A stretch of DNA of 22,895 nucleotides, from IMG/VR virus record IMGVR_UViG_3300046535_000964, positions 1-22,895 of that record; one strand, given 5' to 3'. Both the position numbers and the translations under genes were made by a program. Source of the stretch: a virus. The first letter of the stretch is position 1; every line of letters begins with the position of its first letter. Shown here piece after piece: positions 1-8,300 of the stretch. Under the pieces are notes generated by a model. The model was not told the origin of the DNA, did no database searches, and was given only the letters and a program-made list of their open reading frames with translations.

Positions 1-444
1 CGAGGTCCACACGCCCGACAACGCCCGCCAGGCCCGCTGCATCGCCTGAGGCCCGCCGTTCTCGAGATCGTTCTGTAAATCGCGGCCCGTCTTCGATTGG
101 TAAGTCTTTTGCGCCAAATACCACGCGCCCTGGTCTTGACTATCCGGCGAAAAGTCCGTTAATCCTGTCTCATTCGCAACTTGATCCCAAGTCGACCCAA
201 TAAACTGATATCGGCCTGCGGCCGACGACGTTCGGCCCGCATTTGGTCCCGTAGTTATCGGCACGTTAACGCGAGGATGATCGGTGTAGTCGCTAAATTT
301 CCTCCCCCCGTAAATTGTGTTATAATCTGGCGCTTCCCCACCCGCAATATTATTGAGCAACTCCCGCCCTACGGGGGGAATCGTATCTCGCGGCGCAGGC
401 GCCGCCGAAGTTTCGTCGTATTTATCAAAATAATTCGCTACCAC
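1..444 (-). CDS. Endolysin, lambda R-like muramidase / lytic transglycosylase (partial, runs off left edge)
   Basis: Reading the minus strand from a GTG at 444 gives 148 open codons to the window edge. The protein closely follows phage lambda endolysin [14 protein letters not shown] (residues 46-58) matches lambda GGELFTDYSDHPR. AAGRYQF (75-81) matches [18 protein letters not shown] (94-104) matches GLKDFSPKSQD. Glu37 in AGGEAP sits where lambda has its catalytic SEGT glutamate. That family (GH104) cleaves the glycan backbone of peptidoglycan at lysis. No signal peptide or SAR helix is visible, so it should need a holin. The last visible residues, SGVWTS, align with the lambda C-terminus, so little is missing. 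GGGAG lies 7 nt before this GTG. An adjacent GTG at 447, overlapping the upstream TAG, is an alternative start. The Pro/Ala-rich first 25 residues are a linker. Confidence 0.88.
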   Translation of the reverse strand, partial: MVANYFDKYDETSAAPAPRDTIPPVGRELLNNIAGGEAPDYNTIYGGRKFSDYTDHPRVNVPITTGPNAGRTSSAAGRYQFIGSTWDQVANETGLTDFSPDSQDQGAWYLAQKTYQSKTGRDLQNDLENGGPQAMQRAWRALSGVWTS

Positions 445-446
445 CA

Positions 447-1154
447 CTATTCTCCCAAAGCTCGCGCCGCCGCGCCCGCTCCATACTTCGCATCAAATGC
501 CCCGCGAAGCGCCGGGTTAGCTTTAAGATCCGATACCGCCGCAGGCGGGGGCTCGGCTCCGCCACCCGAGGCAGCTCCCCCAACAAGCTCTCGGAACGCT
601 GGCGTGGATGCTAGGAACTCATCAAACGTAGGAACCGGCTTCGGCACATAACCGGGCGTGAGTAGCGGACCCTCCCGATTCGCCTTCTCAATCGGCTCTT
701 TAAAGCGGTTATATGAATTATGCGCTTGAATCGTAAGCCCCATTTTGCGAAGCTGCGCATCTTGCGCCATTTTATCCCGGCGATATTGAAGCAGGTCCGC
801 AGCGCTCGACGCCTTCGCGCCCGCCGTCTCAGCTCTCGCGCCCGCGAGCGTGGATTGCGCCTCCCGCAACCCTTGTTTCGACTCCGCCTCGCTCTGCCGA
901 ATATCCATCGCTTGGTTCGCTGTAGCGCTCTGGCCCGCCGCCCCGATAGCCCGTCCAATCTGCCCGGCTCCCGTATCCCCAAACGAGGGCGGTTGCATCA
1001 ACGCAATTCCCGCACTTAGCAGCGCGGCCCGCCCCTGCGGGTTGTCCATAAAGCTGCTCCATTGACTTCGCAAATTATCATAAGTCGAAGGATCAACACC
1101 CGCAGTCGGGTCTGTCGTAGGCCCGGGCGTAAAAGGATCTGATATGCCCGCCAT
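447..1154 (-). CDS. Ejection/internal virion-type protein, 235 aa
   Basis: No firm family name, but the layout is one known from podovirus ejection or internal proteins. A short segment near residues 38-56 ([19 protein letters not shown]) precedes a Gly/Ala-rich amphipathic stretch ([15 protein letters not shown]). A long Gln/Glu/Ala/Arg-rich predicted helix (about 80-165) follows, then a Pro/Gly/Ala-rich tail. It has no signal peptide and no true membrane helix. The ATG at 1154 has GAGGAGAA just upstream, and the gene starts 13 nt after the preceding gene ends. The stop overlaps or abuts the GTG start of the endolysin. The role in genome ejection is inferred from composition and place; the function is not proven. 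Confidence 0.7.
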   Translation of the reverse strand: MAGISDPFTPGPTTDPTAGVDPSTYDNLRSQWSSFMDNPQGRAALLSAGIALMQPPSFGDTGAGQIGRAIGAAGQSATANQAMDIRQSEAESKQGLREAQSTLAGARAETAGAKASSAADLLQYRRDKMAQDAQLRKMGLTIQAHNSYNRFKEPIEKANREGPLLTPGYVPKPVPTFDEFLASTPAFRELVGGAASGGGAEPPPAAVSDLKANPALRGAFDAKYGAGAAARALGE

Positions 1155-1167
1155 GCTCTGTTCTCCT

Positions 1168-1473
1168 CTACTTCGGTCCCCGAATCCCCGGCGCCAAACT
1201 TAACATTCCCAACATGTCTTCCATAGTTAGCGGCGGGGGCTCTGAGATATCTCGTATCCCTCCCTGCACCGCCAACGGGCTCGGGGGCTGCGTGCGCCGA
1301 GCTACTTCATTCGAAAGATAATACTCCAACGAGGGAGCCAGATCGAGAGTTCCCAAATACGGCGGCTTCATCCAACCCGGCTCACTTCTTCGATCCTCTA
1401 CCTGCCCCGGCGGGGCCTTAGTAAAAGGATCTAAAAGCTCGCCAAGCCTCCGCCGCGACTCCGGGTCCGTCAT
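1168..1473 (-). CDS. Hypothetical phage protein, 101 aa
   Basis: Not recognised. A charged N-terminus (TDPESRRRLGELLDPF) is followed by a Pro-rich, probably extended middle and a short helical, Met/Leu-rich end (TMEDMLGMLSLAPG). There is no membrane segment, Cys cluster or catalytic motif. Its ATG overlaps the stop of the upstream gene as ATGA, so translation is probably coupled. It sits in a run of four Pro/Ala/Gln-rich proteins between the fibre genes and the endolysin. In podoviruses this zone normally holds minor virion or ejection proteins, which is the best guess here. Short disordered proteins evolve fast, so sequence searches may find only close relatives. Confidence 0.65.
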   Translation of the reverse strand: MTDPESRRRLGELLDPFTKAPPGQVEDRRSEPGWMKPPYLGTLDLAPSLEYYLSNEVARRTQPPSPLAVQGGIRDISEPPPLTMEDMLGMLSLAPGIRGPK

Positions 1474-1745
1474 CAGAATCTCCGCTTCAACTCAACCATT
1501 CCGCCGTATTCAGCGGGGTTTCCGCTTTGGGGGGCCTGATACATTCCTCTTAGGCCCAGATCCCCGAAAGGGAGCGGAATTTGAGTACCTCCGCTTATCT
1601 GAGGGATACCGCCGCCCTGAAGTCCAATCTGCGGCATAGGCATAGGCATAGGGCCCGGAGGCGGGACTCCTGGGGGCATCATAGCGCCCCCGCCCATTTG
1701 CGGGGCCTGTGGTTCTAACAACGCGCCCAAAGTTCGACGATCCAT
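1473..1745 (-). CDS. Hypothetical Pro/Met/Gly-rich protein, 90 aa
   Basis: Not recognised. It is almost entirely low-complexity: an N-terminal MDRRTLGALLEP, then PPGVPPPGPMPMPMPQ, then Gly/Ile/Gln/Pro-rich sequence ending in a basic KRRF. The PMPMPM run is coded by three tandem copies of GGCATA (plus strand, 1633-1650). The ATG at 1745 is preceded by AGGAGG at good spacing, lies one base from the upstream stop, and its own stop overlaps the next ATG. The strong ribosome site and coupling argue for a real gene despite the odd composition. It opens with the same type of short N-terminal helix (LGALLEP) as the downstream protein (LGELLDP), which may mean a shared docking segment. Confidence 0.62.
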   Translation of the reverse strand: MDRRTLGALLEPQAPQMGGGAMMPPGVPPPGPMPMPMPQIGLQGGGIPQISGGTQIPLPFGDLGLRGMYQAPQSGNPAEYGGMVELKRRF

Positions 1746-1746
1746 C

Positions 1747-2325
1747 TCAACGTCCTCCTAACGCAGCCCCTAACGATGCTGGGAGCTTCAATCCTCCAGC
1801 GGCTTGTTGAGGGGAGATTCCCAGACTCGCGAACAAGTCGGCGAGATTGCTCTGTATCGGCCGCAGCGCGGGCGGGTGCGGGGTAGTGATCTTCTGCGCC
1901 TCCGGCGGCTTCGGTATCTGAACCCCCTGAAGGGATTTCAAAAGCGCGTCCGTTCCAGGCTTCTTCGTCGCCGCCGACGCGTCGGTTACGTCCGTCGGCC
2001 CCGGCGCACCCGCTGGTCTTGGAGCGGGGAGCGGCACGCTCCCGGGCACCGCTACAGCGGGCTTTGGATCTAACACGCTCCCCACCGTCGGAGCCAGTTC
2101 GCTCCTATACGCCTCCTGCGGCGGAGCGGGGCCCTGCATCGGGTTCGACGGCGTCGGCACGCCCGGCACTGGCGAAGCCGGAGTCGCGGGCGGCGGGGGT
2201 GTTAAGTCCGGGGCTGGCGGCGGTGAGCCAAACGTCGGTGTTACCGTTGGCCCAAGCATCTGCGCCTGTGCCGACGAGATTGGATTGAAAATTCCCATCA
2301 ATCTGTTCAAAAGCTCGGGGTCCAT
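1747..2325 (-). CDS. Hypothetical Pro-rich protein, 192 aa
   Basis: Not recognised. The N-terminal 24 residues (MDPELLNRLMGIFNPISSAQ) look helical. Residues about 30-150 are dominated by Pro, Ala, Val and Thr and are probably disordered. The end (LADLFASLGISPQQAAGGLKLP) is again helical or amphipathic. AGGAG sits 8 nt before the ATG, and the gene is packed between neighbours with 12-nt and 1-nt gaps. No enzyme motif, signal peptide or membrane helix is seen. Position beside Ala/Gln-rich ejection-like proteins suggests a minor virion component, but that is inference only. Confidence 0.65.
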   Translation of the reverse strand: MDPELLNRLMGIFNPISSAQAQMLGPTVTPTFGSPPPAPDLTPPPPATPASPVPGVPTPSNPMQGPAPPQEAYRSELAPTVGSVLDPKPAVAVPGSVPLPAPRPAGAPGPTDVTDASAATKKPGTDALLKSLQGVQIPKPPEAQKITTPHPPALRPIQSNLADLFASLGISPQQAAGGLKLPASLGAALGGR

Positions 2326-2337
2326 AGCGTAGCTCCT

Positions 2338-3204
2338 TTATTTGAAGAGGAAAGGTAAGAGGGCTCCACCGGCCGCCCCGATCCCGGTCCCAACGCCCGG
2401 CAGAAGTGCGCTCCCCAGCGCAGCTCCCGACGCCGCACCGCCGAGCGCCTGGAGCGCCGGGTTCGCCTGCGGGGTATTGCCCGTCGACACTGTAGCCCCG
2501 CCCGGGAGACCTTGAAGCAACGACATGATCTCCTTCGATTGCAAGAATGGCGCCATTTGGTCCCAATTGAAATTCTGCACCTGCTCTCCAAGCTGGGCTT
2601 GCGCGAGATTCTGCCGCACATCGCCCACGCCGCTCGTAGTGATCGCGGGCGCAACTTGTGCACTCTGCACCGTTGGCAAGAGCCCCATCGCTTTCAGTTG
2701 GGCATTTACGTTATTCTCATACGCCGCCTCCGCAAGCTTCGACCCCGTGTCTCCCGCAGCTTGACTCGCCCCTCTACTCGCAAGCCCCTCCGCGATTCCC
2801 TGACGGTTCCCACCAAAGTTCCCCGTCGTCACCGCCTCTCCCCGTATCGCGGGGAGCGCTTGCTCTGTTAGGTTCTGGTAAATCGGCCTAGTTGCGGCAC
2901 TTATCGCCCCCTGAACCGCAGGATTCGTATCCGGGTTAAGGAAATTCGAACTTAGCATATTATTACTCGCGGCCGCCCCGCCCGCCGCGAGCTGTGCCTG
3001 AGGCGCCGCCGCGCCCAGAGCCATCTGCTGCCCCTGCTGTTGTTCGGGCGTGAAGCCCGCGATCTGTGACCCCTGATAGCGCTGGGGGGTCGAGGCCGCA
3101 AAGTTCCTCACCCCCGGCATCGCGATATCCATAAGCTGCCTCTGTTCTGGACTAAGCTGATATTGTGTCGTCTGTGTTGGCTGCTGCCCTGATCCACCTG
3201 ACAT
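2338..3204 (-). CDS. Internal/ejection-like virion protein with C-terminal glycine zipper, 288 aa
   Basis: Gln/Ala/Asn-rich protein. The N-terminus (GSGQQPTQTTQYQLSPEQRQ) and a following GFTPEQQQGQQMAL motif recur in podovirus minor virion proteins that precede lysis genes. The middle (about 80-220) is probably helical. The last 35 residues contain repeated small-xxx-small spacing (GGAASGAALGSALLPG, then GTGIGAAGGALLPFLFK), a glycine-zipper-like hydrophobic segment that could insert in or cross a membrane. No signal peptide is present. AAGGTG precedes the ATG at 3204, one base after the upstream stop. A role as an ejected, channel-forming or membrane-contacting protein is inferred from the hydrophobic tail and gene position. 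Confidence 0.72.
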   Translation of the reverse strand: MSGGSGQQPTQTTQYQLSPEQRQLMDIAMPGVRNFAASTPQRYQGSQIAGFTPEQQQGQQMALGAAAPQAQLAAGGAAASNNMLSSNFLNPDTNPAVQGAISAATRPIYQNLTEQALPAIRGEAVTTGNFGGNRQGIAEGLASRGASQAAGDTGSKLAEAAYENNVNAQLKAMGLLPTVQSAQVAPAITTSGVGDVRQNLAQAQLGEQVQNFNWDQMAPFLQSKEIMSLLQGLPGGATVSTGNTPQANPALQALGGAASGAALGSALLPGVGTGIGAAGGALLPFLFK

Positions 3205-3205
3205 T

Positions 3206-3679
3206 TTATTGCACCTTGAAATGTTTGAGAGGCTTCCTCAACACTACTGCTACGCGCTCGAAGTTGGAAAGCTTCCTTTCCCAGCCTATTCTTCCAATAA
3301 TCTCGCAATATTCACATTCCGTAGTATTCGCCAGCTTCTCCAACGCCCCTGTTAACGTCGGTAAACAGTTATCGAGATCGTTTCCGAGAGCTAAAAAGAT
3401 CTGCAATATTCGGGTCGCAGGAAACTCAATAATTCTACCATAGACGATGAGGCGCAGCTCGCTTTCAGTACCAACGCCCCATACAAAACACTCCCTATTC
3501 AGCACCGCGCAACGCAGGAACTCTTTCGTAAAATACGGAGCCCAGATATGCGGCACGTTGTTCAGTTGTTCGTCGATAGAAGGCCAATAGATAGCGTAGG
3601 TTTCGGGAGTGAGGAGTTCAGCGTGATAATGGGGCGGAGAACCCTTTGTTCCTTGCCCCATCTCAAAGTTCAAATTCAT
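3206..3679 (-). CDS. GNAT-like / T7 gp13-type protein, 157 aa
   Basis: I start it at the ATG at 3679, which overlaps the upstream stop (ATGA) and has GGAGGG six bases before it. The longer open frame to 3769 only runs into the fibre gene. The C-terminus (CEYCEIIGRIGWERKLSNFE, then RVAVVLRKPL) matches a pattern common in phage GNAT-fold proteins, where GR-GW begins the last helix and a hydrophobic strand ends the domain. The N-terminal part (about 18-75) carries Trp/Tyr-rich helices. Phage T7 gp13 and related proteins have a similar size and position near internal virion genes. No clear acetyl-CoA pyrophosphate loop (Q/RxxGxG/A) is visible, so catalytic activity is doubtful. It has six cysteines in 157 residues and AT-richer coding than its neighbours. 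Confidence 0.72.
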   Translation of the reverse strand: MNLNFEMGQGTKGSPPHYHAELLTPETYAIYWPSIDEQLNNVPHIWAPYFTKEFLRCAVLNRECFVWGVGTESELRLIVYGRIIEFPATRILQIFLALGNDLDNCLPTLTGALEKLANTTECEYCEIIGRIGWERKLSNFERVAVVLRKPLKHFKVQ

Positions 3680-5361
3680 CCCTTTCCCTCCAGATCCATA
3701 ACCCGCTTCCGCAACGCCTTCAACTCTTGAAGGATCACCGGCACGTACTTCGAATAATCCACATACCATCTATCCTCCTTATCATCGTAGGACACGGCGA
3801 GAGGGTACACCTTCGCCGCCTCTTGTGCAATCACCCCAAACGCCCGCGACTCCGTTTCCTTCCATTGGAAATCATAAACCTCAGTCTCATCGATAATATT
3901 TCCCGCATCAAAGCTCTTTAAATCCTCCTTAAGGCGTAAATCCGACGAGGTATTATACGCCGTCGTTGTGGTGGTTATGGTGATATTCCCCACCGTAGTC
4001 CCGCTACACGCGAATTGCGAAATCGTACTCGCCCCGTTGATGTTAAGGAATAAAACCGACCCAAACCCAACGTCGCGGCTAAAGAACGCCGCCGCCCCTC
4101 CCACATTGCCCAACTCAATCCCCGTATTCGCATTCCCTAGCCCCGGATTAGACCCCACCGTCGCAACCGCGATACTAAGCCGATTCGTCACCGTCGGCCA
4201 AACCCCGGTGATATTCAACCCTCCCGTCATCACATCCCCGGCCTTCAACACGCGAAGCGCGTCTGCCGCCGCTCCCGCCGTCGATACCGGCTTCGCCGCG
4301 TCACTCGTATTATCGACGTTTCCAAGCCCAACCGCCGTTTTGTCGAGAGTCTGGAAGCTCTTATCCCCTCTCCAATACTGCGCCGTCGTGCCGACTGTTA
4401 TTGCTGCTTCGCGACTCGTATCCGTAGGGTGTTTATGATCCTCTCGCGCGTACTTCGTCGCTATTCCAACCGCCGCAGTGCCGTCCATTAAAGGCGCCAC
4501 AGTCGCGGGCGGCACGACCGCCGCATCAACATACTGTCTAGTCGCCGCTTGTAACGCCGTCACCGGATCAGCAGGCAAATTGACAGGGCCCGCAACCACC
4601 AACGCACCGCTGGATTGAACCTGAAGCTGTCCTGTAGAATTAGCAACCCCGTTAGGGCGGATGTTGACAACGCCGGATGTTAATTCTGTACCAAAAAAAG
4701 CAATAGTTCCGGTACATCTAAACAGAGAGCCTTGAATAGCACTGTTGGACATTAAACTATTACCAGCCCCCCCTGTAATCGAGATATTTCCATTCACAGT
4801 TAGCAGATTTGTGGTTTTATTCCATATCAGATCAGCGTCTCCACCAAACACACTACTATCGTTAAACTGGATCTGAGTATTAGCTCCTCCCGGCGCCCCG
4901 GGCGATACAGTAACGGTCGGCGTCAGCGTGCCCGCCGCATCGTTATAGCTCCACGTTATACCCGTTCCATTCTGAATAAGCGCCGCTGTAGCGTCTTGTG
5001 CATCCTCCGTTGTGAATACCGCGACCCCGCCCACGGCCGCCGCGACAAACGCTGTAGTCGCCAACTGCGTTGTCGACGTGCCCGCGCCCGCTGTCGGCGC
5101 AGCCGGGACCCCCGTAAACGTTGGCGAAGCCAGCGGCGCCTTCAACCCCAAATCGCTCACAAGATTTGTAACATCGCCCTCCGTGATTGGCAACGTAGGC
5201 GGAAACGTACTCGGCTTCCCCGTAATATCCGTCCACGCAACCGTCGACGTGCCCGTTCCCCCAACAACCATCCACCTCGGTGTATGAAATACATACGTCA
5301 CGCCCCCCACCGGCGTGAATTGCTGCCCCTCCGCGGGCGACGATGGAAAATCAAAACTCAT
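3676..5361 (-). CDS. Tail fibre with C-terminal S74 intramolecular chaperone, 561 aa
   Basis: The N-terminus (SPAEGQQFTPVGGVTYVF) is a short beta motif common at phage fibre starts. The TSTTQLATTAFVAAAV segment near residue 100 is a repeat-type shaft motif of tail fibres. The middle (about 165-260) has NTQIQFNDSSVFGG and NLLTVNG motifs. A second shaft stretch follows (about 260-370, including YAREDHKHPTD). The last about 90 residues are a Peptidase_S74 domain: SDLRLKE with candidate autocleavage Ser473-Asp474, GVIAQE and VDYSKYVPVILQ, ending in a coiled coil. Such domains trimerise the fibre and are then cleaved off. The gene begins one base after the preceding fibre gene. It is a likely receptor-binding component. 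An AT-richer patch (about 4600-4870) may be a swapped segment. Confidence 0.9.
   Translation of the reverse strand: MSFDFPSSPAEGQQFTPVGGVTYVFHTPRWMVVGGTGTSTVAWTDITGKPSTFPPTLPITEGDVTNLVSDLGLKAPLASPTFTGVPAAPTAGAGTSTTQLATTAFVAAAVGGVAVFTTEDAQDATAALIQNGTGITWSYNDAAGTLTPTVTVSPGAPGGANTQIQFNDSSVFGGDADLIWNKTTNLLTVNGNISITGGAGNSLMSNSAIQGSLFRCTGTIAFFGTELTSGVVNIRPNGVANSTGQLQVQSSGALVVAGPVNLPADPVTALQAATRQYVDAAVVPPATVAPLMDGTAAVGIATKYAREDHKHPTDTSREAAITVGTTAQYWRGDKSFQTLDKTAVGLGNVDNTSDAAKPVSTAGAAADALRVLKAGDVMTGGLNITGVWPTVTNRLSIAVATVGSNPGLGNANTGIELGNVGGAAAFFSRDVGFGSVLFLNINGASTISQFACSGTTVGNITITTTTTAYNTSSDLRLKEDLKSFDAGNIIDETEVYDFQWKETESRAFGVIAQEAAKVYPLAVSYDDKEDRWYVDYSKYVPVILQELKALRKRVMDLEGKG
3686..3691 (-). promoter_or_regulatory. 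Ribosome site that decides the start at 3679
   Basis: GGAGGG on the minus strand, six bases before ATG 3679, inside the last codons of the S74 fibre gene. It supports 3679 over the longer open frame to 3769. Confidence 0.7.
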
Positions 5362-5362
5362 C

Positions 5363-8300
5363 TCACCGAATCCTCTTAATTCCCGGCCCGTAGAGCCACA
5401 CGCCGCTCGAAAGCGCGTTCTGCGACATAGTGATCGTGGTCGCAGATGGTGTTAGGTTGGTAATAGTAGTATATTTGGGAAACGGCGCAATATTCCCCCC
5501 AACCCGCGTCCCACTACCAGTCCACAGCGGCTTCGACGTAGCCAAAATCTCGGTTGGCCGGTTCGCCGCCGTTTCCGTATCCCCCGCGTAGCTTATAAAG
5601 CTGATTGTTGGCGACCCCGCCGTCGTTTTCATAAACAGCCCGTCGGGCTGTGGAGGCAGCGTATCCGCCCCGTTCTCCGACGCCGGACTAAGATCCAAAA
5701 TCCCCACCGGATAGTAGGTTGCGGAGGGACCTAGGGACGTAGGATCTAACGGAATCCCTACAATATCCGTATCCGCCCCGGTGAACATAGAATACACACC
5801 CCCAACCGCCATCTTAAACCACGTCAACGCTTTCAACGTCATTGCAAACGCGGGGCCCGGGTCAACCGCACTAGTATAATAATGCGCGTACCCGAGTGTG
5901 TAGAACACGTCACCTACTCGGGACGTTCCCGCTATATCCCCCGCAGGGGTTAGTATGCGCGTCACGCCCGACAAGCTCCCTATAGAACCAGATTGTAGGT
6001 TAAACCGAACCATCGGGGCCATGTCGTAGAGATAGCTATAAGTGTTATCCTTCTGCCCAACCCCCCAGATAGATCGGCCTCGGCTACTATTATAGCCATC
6101 GTGTTCAACATTCTGCGTACCATTATACGTTCGCATAGTCAACGCATTAACACCAGAGAACAAACTTGGCCCGGGGCGCGAATCATTATCCACATCCACT
6201 ATAACGTGCCCAAACAGCTCGAGAGCTTTATCCATATTCGCCGGCAATGTAAGCGGGCCCGGCCATCCCTGGAACGTGCAATCCTGAAACGTACTCGGGC
6301 CCGCAAAGTGATAAATAGTCCGCTGATTAAAAATACACTTCCTAAACTCAGCTCGGCCATAATATATAGGCTCTTGCGACCACTCAACAATCGTAGACCC
6401 CGACGACGTCGAATCCCACATAGAAAACAAACAGCTCTCAAAAGTAACAGTGCCACCAGGGAAATCGCCGATAATTATGCCCCCTTCGGTATACATACTG
6501 GTGATAAACAGCGGCTCGCTCCAACCCCCACTCCCATGAAGCAGCCTATAGTTATAGCTCAGGGACATATTATGCCAATTTCCCTGAATATTCCCCACCC
6601 CGTGCCCGTAGCTGTTAGTATCTATACAAGTATGATTGCCATCCATAGTTATATTCGTGAAATCCATATTTCGAGCTTGGGAATTCCCAACCGCAATCCC
6701 GACCTTGCAGGATTGCACCGAACAGTTGGTTAAATGACCGAAGTCGCCGTTTCCGTCCTGATACGGCTGCACCGCAATGCCGATCATGGTATTGACGATC
6801 AAACACCCCGTAACAAACCACTGCGACGACAGCGCCGCCGCCCACGGGTTCGCGATTCCCGCCCCTTTAGCCCATGCCGGGTAGCGCGGAACCGGGTACG
6901 GGTTCGCGGGAATGGTAGCGTAGCCCGAATATCCATCCACCGCTATCCCACAATACGGTTGGAACTGATCATCCTTCGACCCGATTGGGATATAGTTGGC
7001 TTTATTCCGTCTAAACGCTAACGTTTGGGTGAGACCCACGTCGCCGATCAAATCTTGGCCATAAATTGCGAGATTCCGTACTCCAGATTGTCGGCCGCCT
7101 TGAAGATTGATAGCGGGACGATCCTTGAACATCGGAATGATCTCGGTCCCACTATGCAACCCCGCGACAGCGTGGTAACCAACCCCCTCCAACACTACGC
7201 CGCAGAAATTACTACCTCCATTAATAAAACCATAGCCAACGTGAATGGTATCGGATATATAATATGAACCATCCGGCATGAGGACGTTGCTGATTTTGTT
7301 CTCAACCGCATAATCGATAGCCTGCTGGATCGCGCACCAATCTGCACTGTCGCTAAGCGACGTCGCCTTCGGATAAACCGCTTGCGCGGCCGCAAGGGTG
7401 CTGTAGAGCGATGAAAGCAGATTCGGCAGCCCGTTGCCGAGCGCCCCGAAGTCCTTAACGTTGACACCGCTTGAACTCCCGCCCGACCCGGGAGGACCGG
7501 GAGGTCCCGCCGGGCCCGCTGGTCCGGGAGGCCCCGTAGCGCCCGTAGGCCCCGCCGGGCCCGTAGCGCCTGGAGCCCCCGTGGCGCCCGGAGCGCCCGT
7601 TGCCCCCGCGACACCAGTTGCGCCCTGAATCCCCGCCGGGCCTTGCGCGCCCGTCGCGCCCGCCGGTCCTATAGGCCCCTGGATGCCGGGCGTCCCGGGC
7701 GTCCCTATCGCAGCCGGAACCCATTGTGCTGACGTCCCATCATCATACCAAATAAACAGCAGCCCTGTATCGCTCTCCCACCAGAGCTGGCCTACAGGTG
7801 GGCTTCCCGGCGGTGAATCCCCGATCGCGGTATTCGCGCCCCCGCCCGGCGTTCCTGGAGGCCCCTGCGGCCCAACCGCGCCCGTAGCGCCGGTAGCTCC
7901 CGGGGGGCCTTGAATTCCCGCCGGTCCCTGCGAGCCCGTCGCACCCGTTGCGCCCGTCGCCCCCGTAGCTCCATTTGACCCCGCTGGGCCCGTAGCTCCC
8001 ATAGGCCCCGCTGGGCCCGTCGGACCTGCCGCGCCCGCTGGCCCAGTCGGTCCCGTAGGCCCCGCAGGGCCTTGCGGGCCTTGAGGCCCCGGCGGACCTA
8101 CCGTCCCGCCTCCACCACCGCCAGAGTTAAAGAGTTTCCTCCATACTCCCCCAATCCACTCATACGACCCCGCACCCTCGCCCGTTGGGTTGAACGTCGT
8201 TCCATTCGCCGAAACAATCATCCCCTCTCTTGGCTTCGACGGCGCTTGACCCACGGGGCGCAGCTCGACCGCGATCGTCTCATTTAACTCGAGCGATAAG

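Noticed and set aside
7484-8098. CRISPR-like or satellite repeats
   Set aside because: The repeats are in-frame Gly-X-Y codons with no spacers of constant length; they code collagen-like protein.
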